From assembly GCF_022569295.1 (NCBI RefSeq), contig NZ_JAKFIA010000002.1:472001-536000 (forward strand): a stretch of 64,000 nucleotides of DNA, given 5' to 3'. The notes below the pieces were generated by a model. The model saw only the letters and a program-made list of their open reading frames with translations, was not told where the DNA came from and ran no database searches. This stretch comes from Pedomonas mirosovicensis (GTDB taxonomy: Bacteria; Pseudomonadota; Alphaproteobacteria; Sphingomonadales; Sphingomonadaceae). Made by a program: the position numbers and the translations under genes. Below are positions 1 through 7,890 of the stretch, in pieces (positions within the stretch are counted from its first letter, which is position 1; each line of letters starts with the position of its first letter).

Positions 1-1540
1 GCGCACCGGTCACGCCGCCGCCGGGGTGGGTACCGGCGCCGCACATGTAAAGGCCCCGGATGGGCGAGCGGTACGCACCATGCCCCAGCATCGGCCGTGC
101 CGACCATAGCTGGTCGAGCGTCATATTGCCGTGCATGATGTCGCCGCCGACGAGGCCGAACTTGCGCTCCAGATCGAGCGGCGAATGGATCTGCCGGGCA
201 ATCACGGAGTCCTTGAAGCCGGGCGCCCAGTGGTCGACCGTATCGATGATGAGGTCGGCCGCGGCCTCGCGTTCGTCGTCCCAGTTGCGGCCGTTGGGTA
301 GCTCCGGCGCGAACTGCTGGCAAAACAGGCTGGCGACATGGCACCCCGGCGGGGCGAGGCTGTCATCGACTGTCGAGGGAATCAGTATCTCGACAATGGG
401 CTCGCGCGACATGCCGAACTGTTTGGCATCCAGAAATGCCCGGTCCATGTAGTCCAGCGTCGGCGCGATGATGATGCCCGAGCGGTGGTGCTCGCCCTCC
501 TCCGGCAAGGCCGAGAAGCGGGGCAGGGCGGAGAGCGCCACATTCATGCGGAACGTGCCTGAGCCTGCCTTGAACGCGCGGATGCGTCGCCGAAAATCAT
601 CGGGCAGGGCAGACTGCTCCACCAGCCGGTCATAAAGCAGGCGCGGTCCCACGTTGGCAGCGACAATCCCGGCTGTAATCTCCTCCCCGCTCTCCAGCCT
701 CACGCCAGCTGCGCGGCTGCCGTTAAGCAGCACGCGCTCGACAGGGGACTCGAGACTGGTCTCGACCCCTGCTGCCCAGCACGCGGCGGCCATCGCCTGG
801 GTGATGGCCCCCATGCCGCCCACCGCATGGCCCCAGGCGCCCTTCTTGCCATTGACCTCGCCGAACACGTGATGCAGCAGCACATAGGCCGAACCGGGCG
901 TGTCCGGGCTGGCGTAGTTGCCCACCACCGCATCGAAGCCGAAGGCCGCTTTCACCGCCTCGCTTTCGAACCAGCCGTCGAGGAAACTGCGGGCAGACTT
1001 GACGAAGAGGTCCAGCACGTCGCGCTGCTGTTCCAGCGACAGCCCGGCCAGCTTGCGGCCCTGCCGCACGGCATCGAACAGCGTGCGCGGCCCCTCGCCC
1101 ACGTTGGGTGGGGTTTGCAAGGCAAGGTCGCGCAGCACGTCTGCCACAGTGTCGAGCGCCTCGTAATAGGCAGGCAGGCTTTCAGCATCACGTGCGGAGA
1201 ATTTGCGAAACTCGGCCTGCGTGCGCTCCAGCCCACCGCCCAGTTTCAGATAGCCGCCGTCCAGCTGAGGCAGGAAATTGGAAATGGGACGCTCGATGAC
1301 ACGGTAGCCATGGTCCGCCAGTCGCATGTCGGCGATAACCTTCGGGTTCAGCAGGCTCACGGTGTAGCTGGCTGCCGAATTGCGAAAGCCGGGGTGGAAC
1401 TCCTCGGTCACCGCTGCGCCGCCGACGACCGGGCGGCGTTCCAGCACTCTCACCTTCAATCCGGCGCGGGCCAGGTAAAAGGCGCAGACCAGCCCATTGT
1501 GGCCGCCCCCGATGACCACCGCATCATAGTATTTCGTCAT
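1..1540 (-). CDS. FAD-dependent oxidoreductase, phytoene-desaturase/PYROXD2-like (3' end cut by window)
   Basis: The reverse strand from an ATG at 1540 reads without a stop to the window edge (513 codons, C-terminus missing). The protein begins MTKYYDAVVIGGGHNGLVCA, a dinucleotide-binding GxGxxN/G fold for FAD, followed by the ERRPVVGGAAVTEEF stretch typical of the COG1233 phytoene dehydrogenase-related family. Near the window edge it has a GLYMCGAGTHPGGGVTGA segment, the second FAD-contacting motif of this family, so little should be missing. It lies 30 bases downstream of the Rieske oxygenase on the same strand and is probably co-transcribed with it. Members next to Rieske oxygenases are oxidoreductases of unknown substrate; a carotenoid role is unlikely because no other carotenoid gene is nearby. 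The family is clear, the substrate unknown. Confidence 0.85.
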   Translation of the reverse strand, partial: MTKYYDAVVIGGGHNGLVCAFYLARAGLKVRVLERRPVVGGAAVTEEFHPGFRNSAASYTVSLLNPKVIADMRLADHGYRVIERPISNFLPQLDGGYLKLGGGLERTQAEFRKFSARDAESLPAYYEALDTVADVLRDLALQTPPNVGEGPRTLFDAVRQGRKLAGLSLEQQRDVLDLFVKSARSFLDGWFESEAVKAAFGFDAVVGNYASPDTPGSAYVLLHHVFGEVNGKKGAWGHAVGGMGAITQAMAAACWAAGVETSLESPVERVLLNGSRAAGVRLESGEEITAGIVAANVGPRLLYDRLVEQSALPDDFRRRIRAFKAGSGTFRMNVALSALPRFSALPEEGEHHRSGIIIAPTLDYMDRAFLDAKQFGMSREPIVEILIPSTVDDSLAPPGCHVASLFCQQFAPELPNGRNWDDEREAAADLIIDTVDHWAPGFKDSVIARQIHSPLDLERKFGLVGGDIMHGNMTLDQLWSARPMLGHGAYRSPIRGLYMCGAGTHPGGGVTGA

Positions 1541-1570
1541 GTCACGCCCCGCCCGCTGATAAACTGAACA

Positions 1571-2734
1571 TCAGGTTGTGCTGCCTTGCCGTCGGCTCCA
1601 GCCCGGCGCGGGCTTGTGCCATTGGCGTGCCTCGGGAATGAGCGTCCGGATTTTCCGGCAGAAGCTGCGAAGGGCAACCTCACTCTTTCCCAGCGGCCCA
1701 ACGGTAAAGCTCTCGGAGGCCATGCCCTGCTGTACCCTGGTGATGAGCCCGGTATCCTCCGCATTGACCTGCCGGTTTATGCGCCAGTTGAGGTAGCGGG
1801 CGGCACGCATTTCGCGCCGGTCGTCCGGCACTGCGTAGGCGATTTCACGGATCAGGGTTTCCGTCGGTGAGACGGGCAGCCATTGCATGAAGTCCACCTG
1901 GTCGGGATAGATGTCGAATGCAATGTTCGGCCAGAGTTTGAGGTAAAGCCACGTTCGTTGCCGCTCGGGCGGCAGATGCGGCACATGGGGCAGGTATTTT
2001 TGGTAAGCCCGCTCTGATGGCGCGTTGGACAACCGGTCGATGATCGGTCCCCACATCTTGTCCACGTGGTCGCGTGCCTCGACGCCGTAGCCGTTGCCCA
2101 TCAGCCGCTTCAGGCCCGGATGTGCCACGGGAATGTGCAGGGCATCGGAATAGTTATCGCCCACGTTTTTCCAGTTGACGGCACGCGGACGCAACGTGAC
2201 GCGGCCCATCGCCTGGAGACTGCCAAAGCGGTAAGGCTGAACCTCATCCCAGTAGGGGGCCATCATCTCGGCGACGGATGGGCCGCCGTCATTCTCCAGC
2301 CGGACGAAGATGAACCCTTCAAAAACCTCATGCTCCACGACGGCCAGCCCGTGTTTGCGCGGGTCGAGGTTGGGATAGTCCGATTTCATCGGCACGCCGA
2401 CGAGCTGCCCGTCAAGGCCGTAGGTCCAGGCATGGTAGGGGCAGACCAGCTTGCGGGCGCAGCCCGATGGTCCATCCATCAGCCGCGCGCCGCGGTGACG
2501 GCAGACATTGGTGAAGGCGCGGAGTTGGTCATCATCTCCCCGAATGACGATGATGCTTTCTCCCGCATAGTCCAGCGTGTGATAGTCACCAGCCTGTGGC
2601 AGGTCGCTGACATGGCACACCACCTGCCAAGACGGGCGGATGACGCGCCGCATCTCCAGCTCGAAAAACTCCGGATCGGAATAGGTCCACGCGGGCAGGC
2701 TCCAGTCCCCGTTCGGATCGGATTCCACATCCAT
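1571..2734 (-). CDS. Rieske 2Fe-2S oxygenase alpha subunit (aromatic-ring or quaternary-amine type)
   Basis: 387 aa. The Rieske cluster motif C-R-H then 17 residues then C-P-Y-H is visible at about residues 78-102 (CRHRGARLMDG ... CPYHAWTYG). The mononuclear iron site follows near residue 195 as DNYSDALHIPVAHPG, which supplies the two histidines of the D-x2-H-x4-H pattern. I chose ATG 2734 because AAAGGAGA lies just upstream of it and because the longer reading frame would start inside the palindromic operator at 2749-2768. The fold matches terminal oxygenases such as those for aromatic acids, carnitine or glycine betaine. A BetI-like regulator next door hints at a quaternary amine or similar substrate, but this is a guess. 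No ferredoxin or reductase partner gene is adjacent. Confidence 0.88.
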   Translation of the reverse strand: MDVESDPNGDWSLPAWTYSDPEFFELEMRRVIRPSWQVVCHVSDLPQAGDYHTLDYAGESIIVIRGDDDQLRAFTNVCRHRGARLMDGPSGCARKLVCPYHAWTYGLDGQLVGVPMKSDYPNLDPRKHGLAVVEHEVFEGFIFVRLENDGGPSVAEMMAPYWDEVQPYRFGSLQAMGRVTLRPRAVNWKNVGDNYSDALHIPVAHPGLKRLMGNGYGVEARDHVDKMWGPIIDRLSNAPSERAYQKYLPHVPHLPPERQRTWLYLKLWPNIAFDIYPDQVDFMQWLPVSPTETLIREIAYAVPDDRREMRAARYLNWRINRQVNAEDTGLITRVQQGMASESFTVGPLGKSEVALRSFCRKIRTLIPEARQWHKPAPGWSRRQGSTT

Positions 2735-2748
2735 GTCCGTCTCCTTTG

Positions 2749-2768
2749 TGTTGTACATGTGTACAACA
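2749..2768. promoter_or_regulatory. Palindromic operator for the TetR regulator
   Basis: Two perfect 9-bp half sites, TGTTGTACA and TGTACAACA, are separated by two bases. The site sits between the ribosome binding site of the Rieske gene and the divergent TetR gene, where a repressor would block the Rieske promoter. Its size and symmetry fit a TetR dimer site. Binding by the neighbouring regulator is inferred. Confidence 0.75.
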
Positions 2769-2901
2769 AGTCAACAGTCGCTACAAGCGGGAATTGGGCA
2801 GGAGAATATTCATATCCCGTTGGATTGGCCGGAAACGCACGTTAAAAGGGGCAGAAACCGCAGCGTGGCGGTTGCTGAACGGGCGAGGGTACTCCAACGT
2901 C

Positions 2902-3537
2902 ATGAAAAAGCCTGGCAAGACGGTAAAGACCCAGCGGGCCTGTTTTGTACGGGAGAGCCCGGATGTGCGCCGGCAGGCGCTGATCGATGCAGCTTGCCAG
3001 TGCCTTGCCGAAAAGGGCGTGCAGGGTGCATCCGTCCGGGCGATCTGCGCCCGGGCCGGTGTGTCGGCCGGTTTGCTGACCCATTATTTCAGCGGCATCG
3101 AGGCGCTGATTGTTGAAGCCTATCGCAGCGTGGGCGAGCGAGTGGCGGCAGCGCTTAATGCGGCGATGGAGGAGGCCGGGCCGGATAGCCGCGCCCGCCT
3201 TCATGCCTATGTGGTGGGAAGTTTCCGCGAGCCTGTTCTTGATCCCGGTCTGTTGTCCACCTGGCTGGCCTTCTGGTCGCTGGTCAAAAGCAACCCCACG
3301 ATTGCTGCCATCCATGACGAGGTCTATGCGAATTATCGCCATGAGATCGAAGTCCTGCTCGATGATGCCTGGCAGGGGAAAATGGGCCGCAATGAGGTCC
3401 GCCTGGCCGCAATTGGTATCACGGCGATGGTGGATGGCCTGTGGCTGGAGCTGTGCCTGGGGCCGAAGGATTTCACGGCGGATGATGCCGCCGCCATTGC
3501 CTTGCGGAGTCTGGATGCCCTGTTGAACCGCGCCTGA
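2902..3537 (+). CDS. TetR-family regulator, BetI-like
   Basis: 211 aa from ATG 2902. The N-terminal helix-turn-helix is clear: RRQALIDAACQCLAEKGVQG, then SVRAICARAGVSAGLLTHYF, the TetR signature with the HYF ending. The C-terminal part (STWLAFWSLVKSNPTIAAIHDEVYANYR, then VDGLWLELCL) follows the BetI C-terminal domain pattern. An open frame extends upstream to 2746, but that stretch lacks the domain and runs through the divergent promoter region, so the later start is preferred. It is divergent from the Rieske operon with a palindrome between, so it probably represses that operon. The ligand is unknown; BetI itself senses choline. Confidence 0.85.
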   Translation: MKKPGKTVKTQRACFVRESPDVRRQALIDAACQCLAEKGVQGASVRAICARAGVSAGLLTHYFSGIEALIVEAYRSVGERVAAALNAAMEEAGPDSRARLHAYVVGSFREPVLDPGLLSTWLAFWSLVKSNPTIAAIHDEVYANYRHEIEVLLDDAWQGKMGRNEVRLAAIGITAMVDGLWLELCLGPKDFTADDAAAIALRSLDALLNRA

Positions 3538-3548
3538 AGGGTACGCGG

Positions 3549-4907
3549 TCAGGCCGGGTCGCGCTGCAGCAGCGGGCGTTTGGGGCGGCGCATCAGCGCA
3601 TAGCAGGGCAGGCCCGCCAGCAGCAGCGCCACGCCCCAGGCGACAGTCTCCTTGCCGGCGCCGTAGATAGTCCACAGGGCATAGAGCGCCGCCAGCATGC
3701 CCACGGCTTCCATCAGCGGCTTGCGCGGCAGCTGTCTCTTGGCCGACAGGCGCAGGGCGGCCAGCGCGCACGCCAGGTACATGAACAGGGTGGTGGCGGT
3801 TGCCAGCAGCAGCAGGAACTGGAACACGTCCGCCAGCGAGCGTGAATAGTTCAGGAGTACGCCCACGGTCATCAAGAGGCTGGTCGCCACCAGCGCCCGC
3901 ACTGGCACGCCCCGGCTGGACTGAACGGCGAACCACTTGGGAAACGCGCCGCTTTTCGCCATGGCATAGGGCATTTCCGCCTGCACGAGGATCCAGCCAT
4001 TCAGCGCGCCGATGCAGCTGATTGCGGCGAACACCGCCACCAGCACGGCAGGCCCTGCGCCCCAGTAGCGGGTGACGAAGGCGGCGAACGGCGCGTTGGA
4101 GCCGGCAATCTCCTCACCTGGCATGAGCAGGACGATGGCTGAGCAGGTGAACAGGTATACAAGGCCGGTCAGCACCGTACCGGCCATGGTGGCAAAGGGA
4201 ATGGTGCGCGCTGGGTCTTTGATCTTGCCTGCCGGGATGGTGGCCGATTCCAGCCCGAGGAATGCCCACAGGGTTAAGGTGGCTGCGGCAGTAATCTGCG
4301 GTGCGGACAGGCTGGAGATCTCCAGCGGCAGCGGTGCAGCGGTGCCGGAGGCGAGCGCGAGCGCTGCCAGCCCCACCACGACCGCCAGCGGCACGAGCTT
4401 GAGAAGGCTGGTTATCACCTGCACGCCGCCCACCAGCCGCGCGCCGCGGGCGTTGACCAGCGTGAGCAGCCAGATCAGCAGGCAGGTAGAAACGGCCGCC
4501 AGCCCCGGCACGTCCCCCAGCGGGGGTATGAGCGTCGTTAGATAGCTGGTGGCGGCAACGGCGATGGCGGCGTTGCCGATCCATAGTGACATCCAGTAAC
4601 TCCAGGCCACGAGAAAGGCAGCCAGCGGCCCGAACGCGGCGCGGGTATAGGCGTAGGGGCCGCCCTCGGCCGACATGGCGCGGGACAACCTGCAGAACAC
4701 GGCGGCCAGAAACACCGCGCCCGCGATGGTGAACAACCAGCCGAACACCGAATTCCACCCCAGCGGGGCGAGCGAGGCAGGCAGCAGGAAAACGCCTGAG
4801 CCGATCATGTTGCCGAGCACAAGGCACGTGGCCATCCACCGGCCTAGCTTGCGCGGCGCCTCGGTTTGCGGTGAAGCGGATGTGTTGGGGGCGGTGCCCA
4901 TGGTCAT
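3549..4907 (-). CDS. APC-family amino acid permease, AdiC-like
   Basis: 452 aa, about 12 membrane segments. The first helix carries GNMIGSGVFLLPASLAPLGW, the unwound-helix substrate motif GSG of the APC superfamily in the form seen in the arginine/agmatine antiporter AdiC. The stretch GGPYAYTRAAFGPLAAFLVAWSYW in helices 2-3 and the WIGNAAIAV segment also match that group. Start ATG 4907 is preferred over the open frame up to 5327 because the upstream part has no homologous character and AGGGA precedes 4907. It is divergent from the M20 peptidase, a pairing that suggests uptake or exchange of amino acids released from peptides. It lacks neighbouring decarboxylase genes, so acid resistance is not supported. 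Confidence 0.88.
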   Translation of the reverse strand: MTMGTAPNTSASPQTEAPRKLGRWMATCLVLGNMIGSGVFLLPASLAPLGWNSVFGWLFTIAGAVFLAAVFCRLSRAMSAEGGPYAYTRAAFGPLAAFLVAWSYWMSLWIGNAAIAVAATSYLTTLIPPLGDVPGLAAVSTCLLIWLLTLVNARGARLVGGVQVITSLLKLVPLAVVVGLAALALASGTAAPLPLEISSLSAPQITAAATLTLWAFLGLESATIPAGKIKDPARTIPFATMAGTVLTGLVYLFTCSAIVLLMPGEEIAGSNAPFAAFVTRYWGAGPAVLVAVFAAISCIGALNGWILVQAEMPYAMAKSGAFPKWFAVQSSRGVPVRALVATSLLMTVGVLLNYSRSLADVFQFLLLLATATTLFMYLACALAALRLSAKRQLPRKPLMEAVGMLAALYALWTIYGAGKETVAWGVALLLAGLPCYALMRRPKRPLLQRDPA

Positions 4908-5283
4908 GTGTCGTCCCTTCCGGGCCCTGGCGGAGCGCGCGCCGGCGCAGGGCGGCAACCGTCTGGAATGCAGCCGGCCGCGTGCCGCGCAATACAAGCG
5001 ACGCATCGGGCCAGATCTGGCGTTGCCGCCACGACGCCCTTCCCGCATGACCGCTCGGGAAGGCATGGAACCAAGCCAGTCAGGCCGTATGGCGGGGCGG
5101 CGGGTTGCTTGCATCAAGCAAAAACAATTCCGCCTTCCTGCCGTGGCCGGTGGCATTTCCTCTCCGCGAATGGATGCACATCCTGGCGCATCCCGCAAGC
5201 GTGATTGACAAAGGGCGGAATTTATCCCGAAATCGGCCATCGGCTTTTTTCCAGCTTTATTGGCAAGCACAGGGGGGGCGTTC

Positions 5284-6693
5284 ATGAAGCAACGGAGCAT
5301 GATGCGATCGGGACTGTTTGCAGGCATTGCGCTGCTGGCCGTGGCGGCCGGGGCGCAGGCCGCACCGGCTGGTCATCCGCAGGCGGAAGCGCAGGCGCTG
5401 GATCTCGCCAAGAAATCGATCGCTATGCGATCGGTGCGCGGGGAAGGCAACCAGACGGCGCAGGTGGCCGAGCTTTACAAGCAGGCGCTCATCAATGGCG
5501 GGTTCGATCCGAAAGAAATCACCATCACGCCGGTCGATGACACCGTTTATTTCATCGCCCGGTGGCCGGGCAGCGATTCCTCGCTGAAGCCGCTCGTCAT
5601 CTCCGGCCATATGGACGTGGTGGAAGCCAATCCGGCCGACTGGGAGCGCGACCCGTTCACGCCGGTGGTCGAGAACGGCTACCTGTTCGGCCGTGGCGCG
5701 ACGGATATGAAGACGGACGGCGCGCTGGCGATTTCCTCGCTCATCGAAATGAAACGGCAGGGCTACAAGCCCCGGCGTGACATCATCATCGAATTCTCGG
5801 GTGACGAGGAAACGACGATGAAAACCAGCGAGATCATTGCCGAGAAGCTTTCCAACGCCGAACTGGTGCTCAACATCGATGGCGGTGGCGGCACGCTTAA
5901 CGAGCAAACCGGCAAGCCGGAGTATTTCAGCTGGACCGGGGCCGAGAAGACCTACGCCGACTATGAATTGACCGTCACCAATCCAGGCGGCCACTCATCG
6001 GAACCACGTCCCGACAACGCGATCCAGCAGCTGGCAGCGGCGCTGGTCCGCATTGGTAACTACCATTTCAAACCGGAACTGAATGACCTGACCCGCGCCT
6101 ATTTCCAGGCGGCGGCCAAGTATGAGCGGCCTGAAATCGCCGAGGCCATGCGCGCGTTCGCCGCCAACCCGCAGGACGAGAAGGCGATTGCCACCCTGCG
6201 GGCCGATCCGGCCTTCGTCGGGCGGATCGGGACGACCTGCGTTGCCACCATGATTAATGGCGGCCATGCGCTGAACGCCCTGCCGCAGCGCGCCACCGCC
6301 AATGTGAACTGCCGCATCTTCCCCGGCCACAGCCCGGAGGCGATCATGGCCGAACTCAAGCAGGTGGCAGCGGATCCCGCGGTCAGCTTCAAGGATGTGA
6401 CGGTGGGCTCGGTGGCGACGGGCCCGTCGCCCATGCGTCAGGATTTCATCCAGGCCATCGAGAAGGCATTGCACACCGCTTATCCGGGCGTGCCGGTGAT
6501 CCCCAGCATGTCCGCCGGAGCCAGCGACAGCATGTGGTTCCGCCACAAGAACGTGCCCAGCTATTCCGTCAGCCCGCTGTTCATCAAGAACTCCGAAAGC
6601 TTCAGCCATGGGTTGAACGAGCGGGTTCCGATTGCAAACTTCCAACCCGCCATCAAATTCTACATCACCTTGTTTACCGACTTGTCGAAGTAA
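5284..6693 (+). CDS. Secreted M20-family metallopeptidase
   Basis: 469 aa with a signal peptide (MKQRSMMRSGLFAGIALLAVAAGAQA). M20 zinc-site motifs are present in order: SGHMDVVEA (His and catalytic Asp), RGATDMKTDGA (bridging Asp), SGDEETT (general-base Glu and a metal Glu), and a late histidine in SFSHGLNERV. A lid/dimerization domain lies around residues 215-345 (NPGGHSSEP motif). Start ATG 5284 follows an AGGGGGG ribosome binding site. Family members are carboxypeptidases or dipeptidases acting in the periplasm. The divergent AdiC-like permease suggests joint peptide use. Substrate is not predictable. Confidence 0.9.
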   Translation: MKQRSMMRSGLFAGIALLAVAAGAQAAPAGHPQAEAQALDLAKKSIAMRSVRGEGNQTAQVAELYKQALINGGFDPKEITITPVDDTVYFIARWPGSDSSLKPLVISGHMDVVEANPADWERDPFTPVVENGYLFGRGATDMKTDGALAISSLIEMKRQGYKPRRDIIIEFSGDEETTMKTSEIIAEKLSNAELVLNIDGGGGTLNEQTGKPEYFSWTGAEKTYADYELTVTNPGGHSSEPRPDNAIQQLAAALVRIGNYHFKPELNDLTRAYFQAAAKYERPEIAEAMRAFAANPQDEKAIATLRADPAFVGRIGTTCVATMINGGHALNALPQRATANVNCRIFPGHSPEAIMAELKQVAADPAVSFKDVTVGSVATGPSPMRQDFIQAIEKALHTAYPGVPVIPSMSAGASDSMWFRHKNVPSYSVSPLFIKNSESFSHGLNERVPIANFQPAIKFYITLFTDLSK

Positions 6694-6701
6694 CGCCGGG
6701 C

Positions 6702-6726
6702 GGCCTCGCAGTTCTGCTGCGGGGCC
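6702..6726 (+). terminator. Hairpin after the M20 peptidase gene
   Basis: A 10-bp stem with one G-U pair (GGCCTCGCAG / CTGCGGGGCC) starts eight bases after the stop codon. It has no clean T run, so it may be a weak terminator or a transcript-stabilizing hairpin between converging genes. Confidence 0.45.
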
Positions 6727-6774
6727 GTTCTCGCTTGCGGCCCCGGTTCTCCGACTCCTGGGCTCTCCGCCCTT

Positions 6775-7686
6775 TCAGCCTGCGGCTTGCGTCTGCTTTC
6801 GGTTTTCGTCGAGCACCGTCGCCTTGAACTTCTGAGCCGTTGGCGAGAGCTCCTGGTTGTGGATCAGCCAGAGGCGGCTTGTCACCGGCGCCGCAAAGGG
6901 GCGGAACACGAGGTTGTCCACGTGTAGTCGCGCCAGCGACCGGGCAAGAACCGTCGCGCCGAATCCGGCTGCCACGAGACCGAGCAGGGTGGAAAGGCTG
7001 CTGGCCTGGTAAGCCACATTGGGCGCGAAGCCCGCCTGCTCGCACAGGCCGATGAAATGCTCATTGAAGCCCGCGCCGTTGACCGGGCCATAGAGCACCA
7101 GTGGGTGCCCCGCCAGGTCGGCGATGCAGGGATCCGCCTTGCGCTGCGCCAGTGGATGATCCGCGCGGATGGTGAGCACCATATCCTCTTCCAGAAGGCA
7201 GTGCGAGACCATGCCATCGGGCAGAACCGGCCTCTCGAAGCCGCGGACGAGCCCGATATCGAGGTGCCGGTCCTTCACCTGCTCGATCTGCGCGTCCCGC
7301 CCCAACTCCTGCAATGTCAGCTCGACATTGGGATGAGACTGCCGGAACCGGTAAAGCGCGCTGGCGATGCTGGGTACGAACGGCCCGGATGACGGAAAGC
7401 CAAGGCCGAGATGACCGATTTCACCGCGCTGCGCGAGCCGAGCGGTTTGCACCGCACGTTCGGCCTGTTGCAATGTCAGTCGCGCCTGTGGCTCGAACAA
7501 TTGCCCGGCCTCCGTCAGGCAAACCCGGCGGCTGGTGCGGTCGAACAGCCGCACGCCCAGTTCTTCCTCCAGGGCGCGGATCTGCTGGCTCAAGGGTGGC
7601 TGCGAAATGCCCAATCGGTTGGCGGCACGCCCGAAGTGCATCTCCTCGGCAACGCAGAGGAAATAGCGAAGGTGTCTCAGGTCCAT
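6775..7686 (-). CDS. LysR-family transcriptional regulator
   Basis: 303 aa. The N-terminal winged helix-turn-helix MDLRHLRYFLCVAEEMHFGRAANRLGISQPPLSQQIRALEEELG is textbook LysR, followed by the periplasmic-binding-protein-like effector domain (about residues 90-295). It is divergent from the RND efflux operon across a 200-bp AT-richer gap, which is the usual arrangement for a LysR protein that controls the neighbouring operon. The inducer is unknown. The subgroup resembles regulators of aromatic degradation (CatR/BenM-like N-terminus), so an aromatic effector is possible. Confidence 0.9.
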   Translation of the reverse strand: MDLRHLRYFLCVAEEMHFGRAANRLGISQPPLSQQIRALEEELGVRLFDRTSRRVCLTEAGQLFEPQARLTLQQAERAVQTARLAQRGEIGHLGLGFPSSGPFVPSIASALYRFRQSHPNVELTLQELGRDAQIEQVKDRHLDIGLVRGFERPVLPDGMVSHCLLEEDMVLTIRADHPLAQRKADPCIADLAGHPLVLYGPVNGAGFNEHFIGLCEQAGFAPNVAYQASSLSTLLGLVAAGFGATVLARSLARLHVDNLVFRPFAAPVTSRLWLIHNQELSPTAQKFKATVLDENRKQTQAAG

Positions 7687-7890
7687 AGATCAAGTCCTGC
7701 AACGTATCGATTGAGCCATATTATATATTAGACGCAGAAAGACCAAGGCGGCAGAAACCATCAGTCATTGTCTGCTAGCAAGGTCGGCCAACCTGTGTCT
7801 GGCGGGCGATAAAAGGGTATAAAAAAGAAATCGGCAGGCGCGACGCAGCATGGCGCGCTGGTTTCGTGCGTATCGCCAGGGGGAAACAGG

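Noticed and set aside
1-1540. Carotenoid biosynthesis gene (crtI)
   Set aside because: The sequence is of the PYROXD2-like COG1233 branch and its neighbours are a Rieske oxygenase and TetR regulator, not carotenoid genes.
3549-4907. Arginine-dependent acid resistance system
   Set aside because: The permease is AdiC-like, but no arginine decarboxylase or regulator of that system is near.
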